Shown: one piece after another, positions 17,671 to 24,912 of the stretch | Layout of the letters: each line of letters starts with the position of its first letter | Numbering within the stretch: position 1 is the stretch's first letter | Origin: Pseudomonas sp. QTF5 | Lineage (GTDB): Bacteria; Pseudomonadota; Gammaproteobacteria; Pseudomonadales; Pseudomonadaceae | Reading direction: 5' to 3' | Length of the DNA: 64,000 nucleotides | Assembly (NCBI RefSeq): GCF_000512695.2 | Contig: NZ_AZRW02000003.1 | Location: 192,667 to 256,666 of the forward strand | Translations under genes and position numbers: made by a program | Notes under the pieces: generated by a model | The model's input: the letters and a program-made list of their open reading frames with translations, nothing else | Database searches by the model: none | What the model was told of the DNA's origin: nothing

Positions 17671-17914
17671 CACGAGCATCAGTTTCGAACACCATTGTCA
17701 TATGCACCACCCGTGAAATGTCCCATACAGGGCATTTCCCTCATTCGACCTGACCAGTCATTTGCATCGGATTTGACCAGCACGATTCGTGGACATGACC
17801 GGCAGAGAACGACCCAACACAGACGTTGAGCGACGCCAACCTTTTGCGGCGTCGTTTTGAGCTTTTCAATGCTCCAGCAACAAGGCCTCAGTAAGCCTTG
17901 CCGCCGTTCAGCTC

Positions 17915-18742
17915 TCAAGGAGCGCTTATCCGCAACGGAAATCCGTACGATTCGAAAAGATCCCAAACGTCCTCGCGATCGAAGAGCCGCCACCCCTGTG
18001 TCGTGAACTGCATCAGGTCATCCTCGCCGGGAAAGGAGTAGTAGGCCCCGGCAGATGGATCTTGAGACGTCCCCGTCATGGGCTCATCGCGCTCCAAGCG
18101 CCTGATTGCGTTCATGATGAGACGCGCGCCTGGTTGATAAAGTGAAAGGATGTGCCACAGCAAGGAGCGCTCCTTTTCGACTGCCACACGCGCAGTCTCA
18201 ATGATGCGACCGACATCAATGCCGGGACTGTCGATCCAATGGAGAGTACAACCGATCTCCGGGTCCCCGTTCAGCAGCGCCCGGAAGGTCGCGAGAACAC
18301 CTCGATATTGAGGCAAGAGGCCAGAGTGAAGATTGAGGACGCCGCGTGGCGGAATTGCCAACGCTTCATTCTTCAGGATTTGACCAAAGCGGATTGAGAT
18401 GAACAGATCCGCTCCCGCATCCTGCAGCATTTGCAGGCCCGCAGGATCCCTCAAGCTGGGCAATACCCGCACAGGAACCCCAAAGCGTTGCTGCAGTTCT
18501 GCAAAACCGAATCGATGCCCGCTGCTGACCTGGTCGCTCGATCCGATTAACCCAGGGGCCAAGGCATTGAAGAAGTCCTGCTCGATCAATGCCAGTTGTC
18601 CGAGCATGCGTGGCACCTTCCTACCCGATCCCACTCTCTCCGAGAGGAATATTCCCACTGTGCTCTCGTGAATCTCGGGCAACAGGAAATTGAGAGTGAG
18701 ATTGCTCTCCACGTCCCGGTTCACCAGAAAAGCGATTCGCAA
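17915..18742 (-). CDS. formyltransferase family protein (Fmt/PurN-like fold)
   Basis: The 275-residue protein has the formyltransferase catalytic set: NLHSGLLPQYRG supplies Asn and His, and SPGIDVGR supplies the Asp. These enzymes transfer a formyl group from 10-formyl-tetrahydrofolate to an amine. It lacks a recognisable Fmt C-terminal tRNA-binding domain, so a sugar-nucleotide or other small amine acceptor is as likely as Met-tRNA. The TTG at 18742 (RIAFLVNRDVESN) is chosen because GGAGGAGG lies just upstream and the preceding frame stops at 18745. It lies within IS-like inverted repeats, suggesting passenger status. Confidence 0.75.
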   Translation of the reverse strand: MRIAFLVNRDVESNLTLNFLLPEIHESTVGIFLSERVGSGRKVPRMLGQLALIEQDFFNALAPGLIGSSDQVSSGHRFGFAELQQRFGVPVRVLPSLRDPAGLQMLQDAGADLFISIRFGQILKNEALAIPPRGVLNLHSGLLPQYRGVLATFRALLNGDPEIGCTLHWIDSPGIDVGRIIETARVAVEKERSLLWHILSLYQPGARLIMNAIRRLERDEPMTGTSQDPSAGAYYSFPGEDDLMQFTTQGWRLFDREDVWDLFESYGFPLRISAP

Positions 18743-18744
18743 CT

Positions 18745-18888
18745 TCAGACCTCCTCCGGCAGACCTGCCTTGAGATGCAGCAACGGCCAATTCAACACAA
18801 GCGGATCGATCCCATTCCCATTGTTTTGCCACGACGTATGGACGGAAGGCCCGATCTGCTCGATCAATTCCGGCATCAGACTTAGCAT
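18745..18888 (-). CDS. short ORF upstream of the formyltransferase, unknown
   Basis: A 47-codon frame (MLSLMPELIEQIGPSVHTSW at its start) ends three bases before the formyltransferase start and carries its GGAGGAGG ribosome site inside the last codons. The spacing suggests translational coupling. No family is recognised. It may be the tail of a longer gene lost when the element formed, since the frame stays open upstream to 19071. Confidence 0.4.
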   Translation of the reverse strand: MLSLMPELIEQIGPSVHTSWQNNGNGIDPLVLNWPLLHLKAGLPEEV

Positions 18889-19130
18889 AGTTGCTCTTTC
18901 GTCATTGCTACGCCCCCCAGCAGCTCCTGGCCGTTCTCTGCCGATCATGGTTACAAAGCGTGCTGGTGAAATCCGATGCAATCGGTGGTCAGAACGAATG
19001 CAAATGACTGGTCGGGTCGAATGCAAACGGGTGGTCAAGTGGAGTGCAATTGCGCTCCCAAGCCACCCCAAATTTAATGAACCCCGCCCCCACCCGTTCG
19101 CCTAACTGAATGACTATCAGGAGGTGACGA

Positions 19131-19349
19131 ATGCAAATCGAAACAATCTGGATCGGGCTCGCAGCAGTACTTGTACTGATTGAGTTGTGGGCGATCAACA
19201 GGGTGCGTAAAGCCGAAGGTAAATCGAGCAACAAACTGGTGTGGATGGTGGTGATCGTGTTTGTGCCGCTATTCGGGCTGATCGCATGGGCCTTGGCGGG
19301 ACCGAAGCACATTGCACAGACCCCGCACTCACCGCAGGCCAGACAATAA
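19131..19349 (+). CDS. PLDc_N domain small membrane protein
   Basis: The 72-residue protein has two membrane helices (WIGLAAVLVLIELWAI and LVWMVVIVFVPLFGLIAWALAG), the pattern of the PLDc_N (phospholipase D N-terminal) family. The AGGAGGTGACGA site precedes the ATG. Such stand-alone proteins are inner-membrane and of unknown function. Confidence 0.82.
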   Translation: MQIETIWIGLAAVLVLIELWAINRVRKAEGKSSNKLVWMVVIVFVPLFGLIAWALAGPKHIAQTPHSPQARQ

Positions 19350-19482
19350 CGCCGGACGGCGTGCGGTAACGATCTGCGAACTGCGCAATTTCAAAGAACA
19401 AAGCCCTGATGATGCGGGGCTTTGTCGTTTCTGGCTGGAACACCCTCCGGCACTCGCGCCTGCAACACGGTGCCAACACTCA

Positions 19483-19905
19483 CTACGACCGCAACACCCC
19501 AATCGCCCGCCGATACTTCTCAACGCGCTCCAAATCCTCCCAGGACGGCTGGGCAATCCGCGACAAGTCGCTGTTCTCTTCCAGATCCGCCAGTTTCACC
19601 ACCCGCCCGATCGGGTTCTGCGCCGCGCGCTCGACGAACGCCTCATAGGACTCGCCCGGCACCTTGGTCACCGACGCAATCGCCATCAGCACCGTTTCGC
19701 TGAAGCCTTCGTTACGCAGATCGTCGAAGCTGATGCCGCAGTCCTCGACCACATCATGCAACACCGCGACGATTCGCTCTTCCAGAGTGTTCACCCGCAG
19801 CATGACTTTCAGCGGATGCAGGATATAAGGCGCGCCACCCTTGTCCACTTGCCCTTCATGCGCTGCGGCGGCGATGGCAATGGCGCGTTCCAGTGTCTGA
19901 CTCAT
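19483..19905 (-). CDS. HD-domain hydrolase, SpoT/MESH1-like
   Basis: The 140-residue protein contains the HD signature of RelA/SpoT hydrolase domains: AHEGQVDKGGAPYILHPL (first His), LHDVVEDCG (HD pair) and RVVKLADLEENSD. It has no synthetase, TGS or ACT domain, so it is a small single-domain hydrolase. Hydrolysis of (p)ppGpp or a related 3'-pyrophosphorylated nucleotide is plausible by family. It is monocistronic, with a REP-type repeat upstream. Confidence 0.85.
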   Translation of the reverse strand: MSQTLERAIAIAAAAHEGQVDKGGAPYILHPLKVMLRVNTLEERIVAVLHDVVEDCGISFDDLRNEGFSETVLMAIASVTKVPGESYEAFVERAAQNPIGRVVKLADLEENSDLSRIAQPSWEDLERVEKYRRAIGVLRS

Positions 19906-19983
19906 GGGATTCTCCTCGGGTTAAATGCCGTAACGACGCGGCCAGGATTTTGAAGTCTGCAAAATATGTAGGAATTTGCCCGT

Positions 19984-20115
19984 TGTGGCGAGGGAGCTTG
20001 CTCCCGCTGGGCAGCGAAGCAGCCCCAAACCCTGCTAGCCGTTTCCTCAGACACACCGCAACGCCCGGTTTTGCGGCGGCTGCGCCACCGAACGGGGGCA
20101 AGCCCCCTCGCCACA
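19984..20115. repeat. second-type REP doublet (TGTGGCGAGGGAGCTTGCTCC)
   Basis: Inverted units TGTGGCGAGGGAGCTTGCTC and GGGGGCAAGCCCCCTCGCCA bracket about 130 bp upstream of the HD gene. This family differs from the GAGCGGGC REPs elsewhere in the window. Confidence 0.8.
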
Positions 20116-20169
20116 GTGACCGCGTGTGGTCCTACACCCCGGTTGCGACTACCAAAATTGCTGCCTAGA

Positions 20170-20400
20170 GTGGGTCTGTCGCTGAGCGAATTCAGCGATA
20201 GGGTTTCGCAGCCCTGACGATACGTGTAGTAACCTTGCACCCCATAACCAGCAACGGTCGCACAAACGCGCCCGTACTCCGTTTTATGGTGGCTGTGTGT
20301 GGGAGACCTTCGGGTCTGCCGGGTTCCTCGTATCCTCGGTCTGCGAACCCGCACATAGCTACCACCCATTCGTTTCGCAGCGAACGGGAGTAGCTCTTCT
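20170..20400 (+). promoter_or_regulatory. structured RNA leader of the DUF6124 gene
   Basis: Stems are visible by eye. CGCTGA/TCAGCG occurs at 20180-20197. A 13-bp outer stem with two G-U pairs (20287-20299 with 20352-20364) encloses AGACC-UUCG-GGTCT (20304-20317) and CGGGTTC/GAACCCG (20320-20326 with 20345-20351). A further TTCG/CGAA hairpin precedes the ribosome site GAGGAAG. The compact multi-branched fold next to the start suggests a cis-regulatory RNA or a processed small RNA. Its class is not recognised with confidence. Confidence 0.55.
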
Positions 20401-20424
20401 TACAGATTCGAGGAAGATTTACTT

Positions 20425-20715
20425 ATGAGTACCAACAAACCGCTTCGCCACTATTCCCCCATGTCCCACCTCGCCACCGACCACCCCGTCCTCCTCATCG
20501 ATGCCGACGCCCCACTGCGCGAACTCCACAACTGCCTCAGCGAACGCCTCAGCGCCGTCCTCAAATACCTCAACCTCATGGCCTGCACCAGCCTGCCGGA
20601 CTACGCCGAGCACGACATCAACACCGTCACCAACATCGCGCGGATCATGGTTCAGGATGTGAGCGATGTGTTTCGGGTGATTGAGCAGCGTGGGTTTGAT
20701 ACGCCCAAGGGGTAG
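20425..20715 (+). CDS. DUF6124/DUF3077-like small protein
   Basis: The 96-residue protein is predicted all-alpha (LRELHNCLSERLSAVLKYLN, NTVTNIARIMVQDVSDVFRVIEQ). It resembles a small family common in Pseudomonas and annotated only by DUF number. It has no membrane segment or catalytic motif. The ATG follows AGGAAGATTTACTT. It is preceded by the structured leader and followed by a terminator, so it forms its own unit. Confidence 0.75.
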   Translation: MSTNKPLRHYSPMSHLATDHPVLLIDADAPLRELHNCLSERLSAVLKYLNLMACTSLPDYAEHDINTVTNIARIMVQDVSDVFRVIEQRGFDTPKG

Positions 20716-20734
20716 TGACTTAATTTCAGTCGTA

Positions 20735-20760
20735 GAAAAACCGCATTACTGCGGTTTTTC
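20735..20760. terminator. bidirectional terminator
   Basis: GAAAAACCGC and GCGGTTTTTC form a perfect 10-bp stem with a 6-base loop. It separates the convergent DUF6124 gene and isonitrile operon and can serve both. Confidence 0.85.
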
Positions 20761-20790
20761 TGCTTCTTGCTCCGACTCTGACAACAGCAA

Positions 20791-22551
20791 TCAGTAAACC
20801 TGCACCCGCCACAACTCCCGCGACGAAGAACCCGCCGACATCGGCAGCCTTCCATGCAGCGTCCGATAGTTGTCGATCAACACCAGATCCCCCTCACTCC
20901 ATTGATGAGCAATCAAGCAATCCTGGTCATAAACCAGCGCATTGACCTGTTCCAGCAACGCCTGCTGAGCCTGCTCATCATGGTCCTGCACAGCCTGACT
21001 CAGGGTCTGCAGTGTCGAGTCGGTGCCCTCTTGGTAACGCAGGATGAGTTCGCCGCTGCGGGGGTGATGATCCACCAGGCTGTACATGCGCGGTGAGCCA
21101 CCGAAGTAGGTCATTTTGGTGTAGTAGGTGATGTTTACGCCCTGCCATTGTCGGGCGACTTGCTGCCCGACTTTGCGCAGTACGTTTCGGCTGTCGACGA
21201 TGGTGGTCTGGCCCTCGCCCGGCTGCGGCGCTGTCTTGCAATACAGCATGAATTTGCTGGCGCAGAATTTCGGGTTGCGTTGAACCTGTGCATCGCTGTC
21301 AGGCAGCATGTTCAGGTCCCAGTGCAACGGCGTTTTCTCCAGCGAGTGCACCACGCCTTGGGGTTTGTCCGCGGGTTTGACCACGTGCACGGCGCCGAAG
21401 GCCCATTCGTATAGCGTGCCGAAGCGTTCGCAGCTGCGAGCAAAACTGTCTTGGTCGTCGAAGCGACAGCCCTTGAGGCAGACGAAACCAAAGGTTTCCA
21501 CCAGTGCCTCCAGCAGGCCCGTGGACAGTTGTTCGAAACCCAGCCCCAACGGGTCTCGAACCACCAGGCCGAAGAGTGGAAGTTTTTGCAGTTCGTATTC
21601 GAAGCCTTTGGCCTGCGGGTTTTCTGTTTGATGGTAGAGCCATGGCCGCCCTTCATAGGTGACCAGCACATGGTGGTCCAGATCGACCTGGGCGCGGGCG
21701 CGAAGGGTTTGGCTACCGTCGAGGTTGCACACCGGTACGGCGTGCCAGGGGCTGTCGACACGGGTCAGCCCTTCGGCCAATCCAAAGGTGAATTTGGGCC
21801 CGGCATTGCTGTATTGATGAACCGACAATCGAATGTCATCGCCGAAGAAACGATCCACTGCCGCATTCAAGGCCTGCCCGCGATACATCATTTGGTAGGC
21901 TTTGAAGTTGATTTGCTGCAGGTACTCGTCCTCGCTCTGCCCGTCTTCACGGCACAGACGCAGGTCGTTATAGAGGTGACTGCAGAGGTGGTCATGGGCC
22001 TGGCTGAGGGATTCATCATCACGGCTCTGCTCGATCAGATCCCCAAGGTTTTTCCAGGGCAGACGGGCCTGCTTGATCAGGCTGGCGCGAACCGACTCGG
22101 CACTTTGGGCCTGTGGGAACAGGTCTTCCATGCTGACCCACTGGATCGTATGGGTGGTGCACAGTTCACGCAAAGCCCGGTTGTAGGTCTCGCGAACCTC
22201 GTCGGCCACCCCGACGATGTCATTGAAGGTCGTTCCGTCGCTGAGGATCGACACCACACAACCTGGTGCGTGCAACGCGGCGATGGCTTGGCCGAGTTGG
22301 TCGAGGCGCTCGATGGCGATGACCTCGCCGTAATCCGGCAGCACGCCGAATGTCTGGTCAATGGCATTTGGCGATTTGCAGGGAAAGCCTGGCAGTACCA
22401 GACGTACCGGCAGGCTCTGATCGAAGCAATGCCCCAGGCGTAGCGCGAGATGCGCTCTGCCTTGTGTGTCGAAACAATCATCCGTGCCTTTGAGCAGATA
22501 ACCCGCGAGCAAATCGCTGACGGCAGCGATCCATGCGTCTCTATGTTCCAT
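20791..22551 (-). CDS. isocyanide synthase-TauD dioxygenase fusion protein
   Basis: The 586-residue protein joins two enzymes. Residues 1 to about 315 form a DIT1/PvcA isocyanide synthase domain with VLPGFPCKSPN (52-62), ILSDGTTFNDIV and SPWHAVPV. Residues from about 320 form a TauD-type Fe(II)/2-oxoglutarate dioxygenase with HWD (His410, Asp412), a distal His near 566 (NYRTLHGR) and a terminal RELWRVQ arginine. PvcA-type enzymes make an isonitrile from an amino acid amine and ribulose 5-phosphate. The PvcB-type partner oxidises the product, often by decarboxylation or desaturation. Both steps are normally on separate proteins in bacteria. It starts at the ATG at 22551 behind AAGGAAG and is last in the operon. 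Confidence 0.88.
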   Translation of the reverse strand: MEHRDAWIAAVSDLLAGYLLKGTDDCFDTQGRAHLALRLGHCFDQSLPVRLVLPGFPCKSPNAIDQTFGVLPDYGEVIAIERLDQLGQAIAALHAPGCVVSILSDGTTFNDIVGVADEVRETYNRALRELCTTHTIQWVSMEDLFPQAQSAESVRASLIKQARLPWKNLGDLIEQSRDDESLSQAHDHLCSHLYNDLRLCREDGQSEDEYLQQINFKAYQMMYRGQALNAAVDRFFGDDIRLSVHQYSNAGPKFTFGLAEGLTRVDSPWHAVPVCNLDGSQTLRARAQVDLDHHVLVTYEGRPWLYHQTENPQAKGFEYELQKLPLFGLVVRDPLGLGFEQLSTGLLEALVETFGFVCLKGCRFDDQDSFARSCERFGTLYEWAFGAVHVVKPADKPQGVVHSLEKTPLHWDLNMLPDSDAQVQRNPKFCASKFMLYCKTAPQPGEGQTTIVDSRNVLRKVGQQVARQWQGVNITYYTKMTYFGGSPRMYSLVDHHPRSGELILRYQEGTDSTLQTLSQAVQDHDEQAQQALLEQVNALVYDQDCLIAHQWSEGDLVLIDNYRTLHGRLPMSAGSSSRELWRVQVY

Positions 22552-22578
22552 AGAACAACTTCCTTGAGAGTGTGTGTA

Positions 22579-23298
22579 TCAATAGGATTTAACGGTGTCG
22601 CCATGCTCGGTGAACGCATGCGCTGTACCGCAGACTTGCTGCAGAATGCGCAGCAACCCGGCCGGCTGTTCGCAGCAGAAGTTCGGGGCCTGGGCCTGCA
22701 ATGCAGGGGTCAGGCCATACCCCCAGGTGACCGCCGCCGAGTACATGCCTGCAGCACGGGCGGTCTTCAGATCGATCTCGGTGTCACCGACGAACAAACA
22801 GCGTTGCGGATCAACCGACAATCGCCGGGCGGCTTCCCATGCCACATCCGGCTGAGGCTTGAGCGCCCTGCCCGCGCGATGCCCCAGAATCGTCCCGAAG
22901 GTATTTTGTGGAAGCAGCGCATCGGCTACTTGCAGGGCCATTTCGTCAGCCTTGTTGGTGACGATAGCTAGCGGCACTTCCAACTGGCGACAGCCTTCGA
23001 GCAATTCCAATACGCCGCTGAATGGCCGGGAAAATTGAACAAGGTTGTTTTGATAAAGCGCCACATAGCGCTGGTGCATAGCGACCGCATCGGCAATGCC
23101 AAACCGCGTGGCAACCTGCTCGATCATCGCTGTGACCCCGCCGCCGACATAACCCCGCACTGTTTGCGCTGTCTGCGCCGGGCAACCGTGTTCGAGCAAC
23201 ACTTGGTTCAGGCACCAGGTGATGTCAGGCAAGGTGTCGACCAAGGTCCCATCCAAATCGAAGAGTACGGCTTCGACCCGCAACCGAGACGCCATCAT
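22579..23298 (-). CDS. HAD-superfamily phosphatase (phosphoglycolate phosphatase-like)
   Basis: The 239-residue protein has all HAD motifs: FDLDGTLVDT (nucleophile Asp), IVTNKAD (Thr), KPQPDV (Lys) and FVGDTEID (Asp). It resembles Gph/PGP-type phosphatases with a helical cap. The ATG at 23298 overlaps the stop codon of the isocyanide synthase by 4 bp (ATGA), so translation is coupled. The fusion gene begins 27 bp after its stop. Its place in the operon suggests it acts on a phosphorylated intermediate or by-product of isonitrile formation, perhaps from ribulose 5-phosphate. That role is inference. Confidence 0.85.
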   Translation of the reverse strand: MMASRLRVEAVLFDLDGTLVDTLPDITWCLNQVLLEHGCPAQTAQTVRGYVGGGVTAMIEQVATRFGIADAVAMHQRYVALYQNNLVQFSRPFSGVLELLEGCRQLEVPLAIVTNKADEMALQVADALLPQNTFGTILGHRAGRALKPQPDVAWEAARRLSVDPQRCLFVGDTEIDLKTARAAGMYSAAVTWGYGLTPALQAQAPNFCCEQPAGLLRILQQVCGTAHAFTEHGDTVKSY

Positions 23299-24290
23299 TG
23301 AGCACTGGCGTAGTGACAAGGACGCCCCTTGCGGAACACCAAGCGGTGGTAGCGCTCATCGACATTGCTGCGTTTTTCGAGGGTGACCACACCCCGTCGC
23401 TTGATAGCCACCGAATGCCAGGGCGTACGCCACAGGTCACTGGTTGGCACCAACCGGATACCGATCTTCGTCGACACCGCCAGTTGCGGGTGAATCGACA
23501 GGCGCAGGCAATGCGGGTAACGCGCCTGTAACAGCGCACTCCAGGCTTCACTGCGCTGGATCACCCGCTGCGAGGCAGGCTTGGCGATTTTCTTCACCGC
23601 ATTGAGACTCATGCCGGCGAATACTTTGAGCCCCGAGTAATCCTCGGACAGGAAGCGATGGATACCGCAGTACATCAACATCATGTGCGGATCATCCTTG
23701 AAGCGCTGCTGCAACAAGACCAATGACTGGCCGTGCTCGATCATCATCTCCTCACGCATGGCGTCCAGACAATCAAGCGGAGGATAGGCATCCCTGAGAT
23801 CGAAATGGGCGAACGTGCCGGGATAGTGCTGTTCGGCGTAGTCCTGGATAGCGTCGGTGTAGGCTTTGACGTCTGCATCGGGAACATGCACCAGGTCAGA
23901 GAACACATAGCCATCGGAGCAGATATGAATCAGCGCCCCCGGTGCGTAGATCTCCTGGATCTCCTTGCACAGGCGATGTAACTCGTCGATCGCATGATGT
24001 TCAGCAAGATCAGGCAGATGGCTGAGGGTTTTCTTGCGGCTGGGCGACTTGCCGGGAAAGGCTGGCAAGACCATTTCAATCTTGCGACCGCTCTCGACCG
24101 CTTGCATGACCTTGGTTAGATGGGGTTCCAGCACCTGCAACGAAAGTTCGTGATCCTGCCCTGGGGCAAGGCTACGACGGCGAAACAGGCATTCGAGGAT
24201 TTGCCGGGCAATATTCATGTGTGGAGTGTTCTGATGCTCGTGCATCAGCTGACCGCACACCTGTTGAGCAACGGTGTTTGAACCTTGCAT
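23295..24290 (-). CDS. isocyanide synthase (DIT1/PvcA family)
   Basis: The 331-residue protein is close in length to stand-alone PvcA/IsnA enzymes. Conserved family segments are VLPAFPGKSPS (74-84), ICSDGYVFSDLV (123-134), LRLSIHPQ and RTPWHSVAI. It should convert an amino acid amine, typically tyrosine or tryptophan, to an isonitrile using ribulose 5-phosphate as carbon donor. The family name pyoverdine/dityrosine biosynthesis is historical. The ATG at 24290 has an AAGGGA site. It leads the operon, followed by the HAD phosphatase and the second synthase fused to a dioxygenase. The amino acid substrate cannot be read from sequence. Confidence 0.88.
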   Translation of the reverse strand: MQGSNTVAQQVCGQLMHEHQNTPHMNIARQILECLFRRRSLAPGQDHELSLQVLEPHLTKVMQAVESGRKIEMVLPAFPGKSPSRKKTLSHLPDLAEHHAIDELHRLCKEIQEIYAPGALIHICSDGYVFSDLVHVPDADVKAYTDAIQDYAEQHYPGTFAHFDLRDAYPPLDCLDAMREEMMIEHGQSLVLLQQRFKDDPHMMLMYCGIHRFLSEDYSGLKVFAGMSLNAVKKIAKPASQRVIQRSEAWSALLQARYPHCLRLSIHPQLAVSTKIGIRLVPTSDLWRTPWHSVAIKRRGVVTLEKRSNVDERYHRLVFRKGRPCHYASAQ

Positions 24291-24366
24291 AGACAATCCC
24301 TTGTGTGGTGAATAACGGCCATTTCTTGGCTGTCAGCAGATATTCCTTACCTGCGGGCGGCTAAAT

Positions 24367-24384
24367 TCCTACAAGTCGTTAGGA
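24367..24384. promoter_or_regulatory. inverted repeat upstream of the isonitrile operon
   Basis: TCCTA (24367-24371) and TAGGA (24380-24384) form a dyad about 80 bp before the first start codon. Position and symmetry fit an operator, but the binding protein is unknown and no regulator gene is adjacent. Confidence 0.4.
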
Positions 24385-24749
24385 CTGTCAATCGTGGCAA
24401 TCAGGAATATTGTGGGCTGGTTTGTGGTCGAGGGGCTCGATACGAGTGCCATAGAACAAAATTAAGCAGTGCTTTTTTGTGGCTAGACTCATGGTTGGGT
24501 GCTGGGTGTGACCGTCCTTGAGACATTACTTGGCAAAGGACGCGATGTCGCCGAGCTGGCTTTCGATGGATTGCTTGGAATAGAGCCGCAACCTGTAAAA
24601 GTTCCTGGATTCAAGGACCGTGCCTTGTTCAGTAGTGTTGATGAGAAAGCGCTACGGCTAATCGACTGCTACCGTGCCAGCCCAAAGGTTACTCTTCTCG
24701 CCATAGACGGCTGCTATCGACTGCTACAGGCTTAATGTTTTCTTTAGAT
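24385..24749. other. intergenic stretch with one doubtful 78-codon frame
   Basis: This holds the upstream part of the isonitrile promoter region and a plus-strand frame (24499-24735, LLGKGRDVAELAFDGLLGIEPQP) without a recognised family or clear ribosome site. It may be a decayed fragment. It ends where the left direct repeat of the toxin cassette begins. Confidence 0.4.
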
Positions 24750-24844
24750 ATCAGAAGTTAGCAGGGGTGTTGGCGCTGATGATTTCGGCCTCGTCCTGCC
24801 CAATATTTCGGAACCGATGCGGCAGCGTCGTCGGAAAGTAATAC
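24750..24844. repeat. left 95-bp direct repeat (copy of the pauR 3' end)
   Basis: This matches 26100-26194 at 90 of 95 positions in the same orientation. It encodes the last roughly 31 residues of PauR on the minus strand, detached from any gene. Together with the right copy it brackets the toxin-antitoxin cassette. Confidence 0.85.
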
Positions 24845-24853
24845 TCAACAAAA

Positions 24854-24895
24854 AAAGGTCATAGATCTATTTGTCAAAATAGATCTATGACCTTT
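24854..24895 (-). terminator. strong palindromic terminator of the toxin operon
   Basis: The 18-bp arms at 24854-24871 and 24878-24895 are perfectly complementary around a 6-base loop. Read on the minus strand, a T-rich run follows, so it ends the toxin transcript. Confidence 0.85.
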
Positions 24896-24912
24896 GAGAT
24901 CCAGCCGAAAAG

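Larger units (their letters stand above)
17742..19023. mobile_element. IS-derived element with passenger formyltransferase gene
   Basis: The left arm (17742-17810) and right arm (18933-19023) are inverted copies of each other. They share, for example, CGTGCTGGT, AATCCGATGCAA and ATGACTGGTC in the same order with few mismatches. The right arm has one extra 22-bp unit, and GGTGGTC/GAATGCAA motifs recur in it. Multiple short repeats at the ends recall IS21-type termini, but that family call is tentative. No transposase remains inside. Instead the interval holds a formyltransferase gene and a short frame. A GACGCC/GGCGTC hairpin (17831-17852) lies inside the left end. Confidence 0.6.

Noticed and set aside
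20791..24290. Pyoverdine biosynthesis genes
   Set aside because: The family name is historical. These are isocyanide synthases, and no pyoverdine NRPS genes are present.
24499..24735. 78-codon frame as a gene
   Set aside because: No ribosome site or recognised family. It could be a fragment and is only noted as doubtful.
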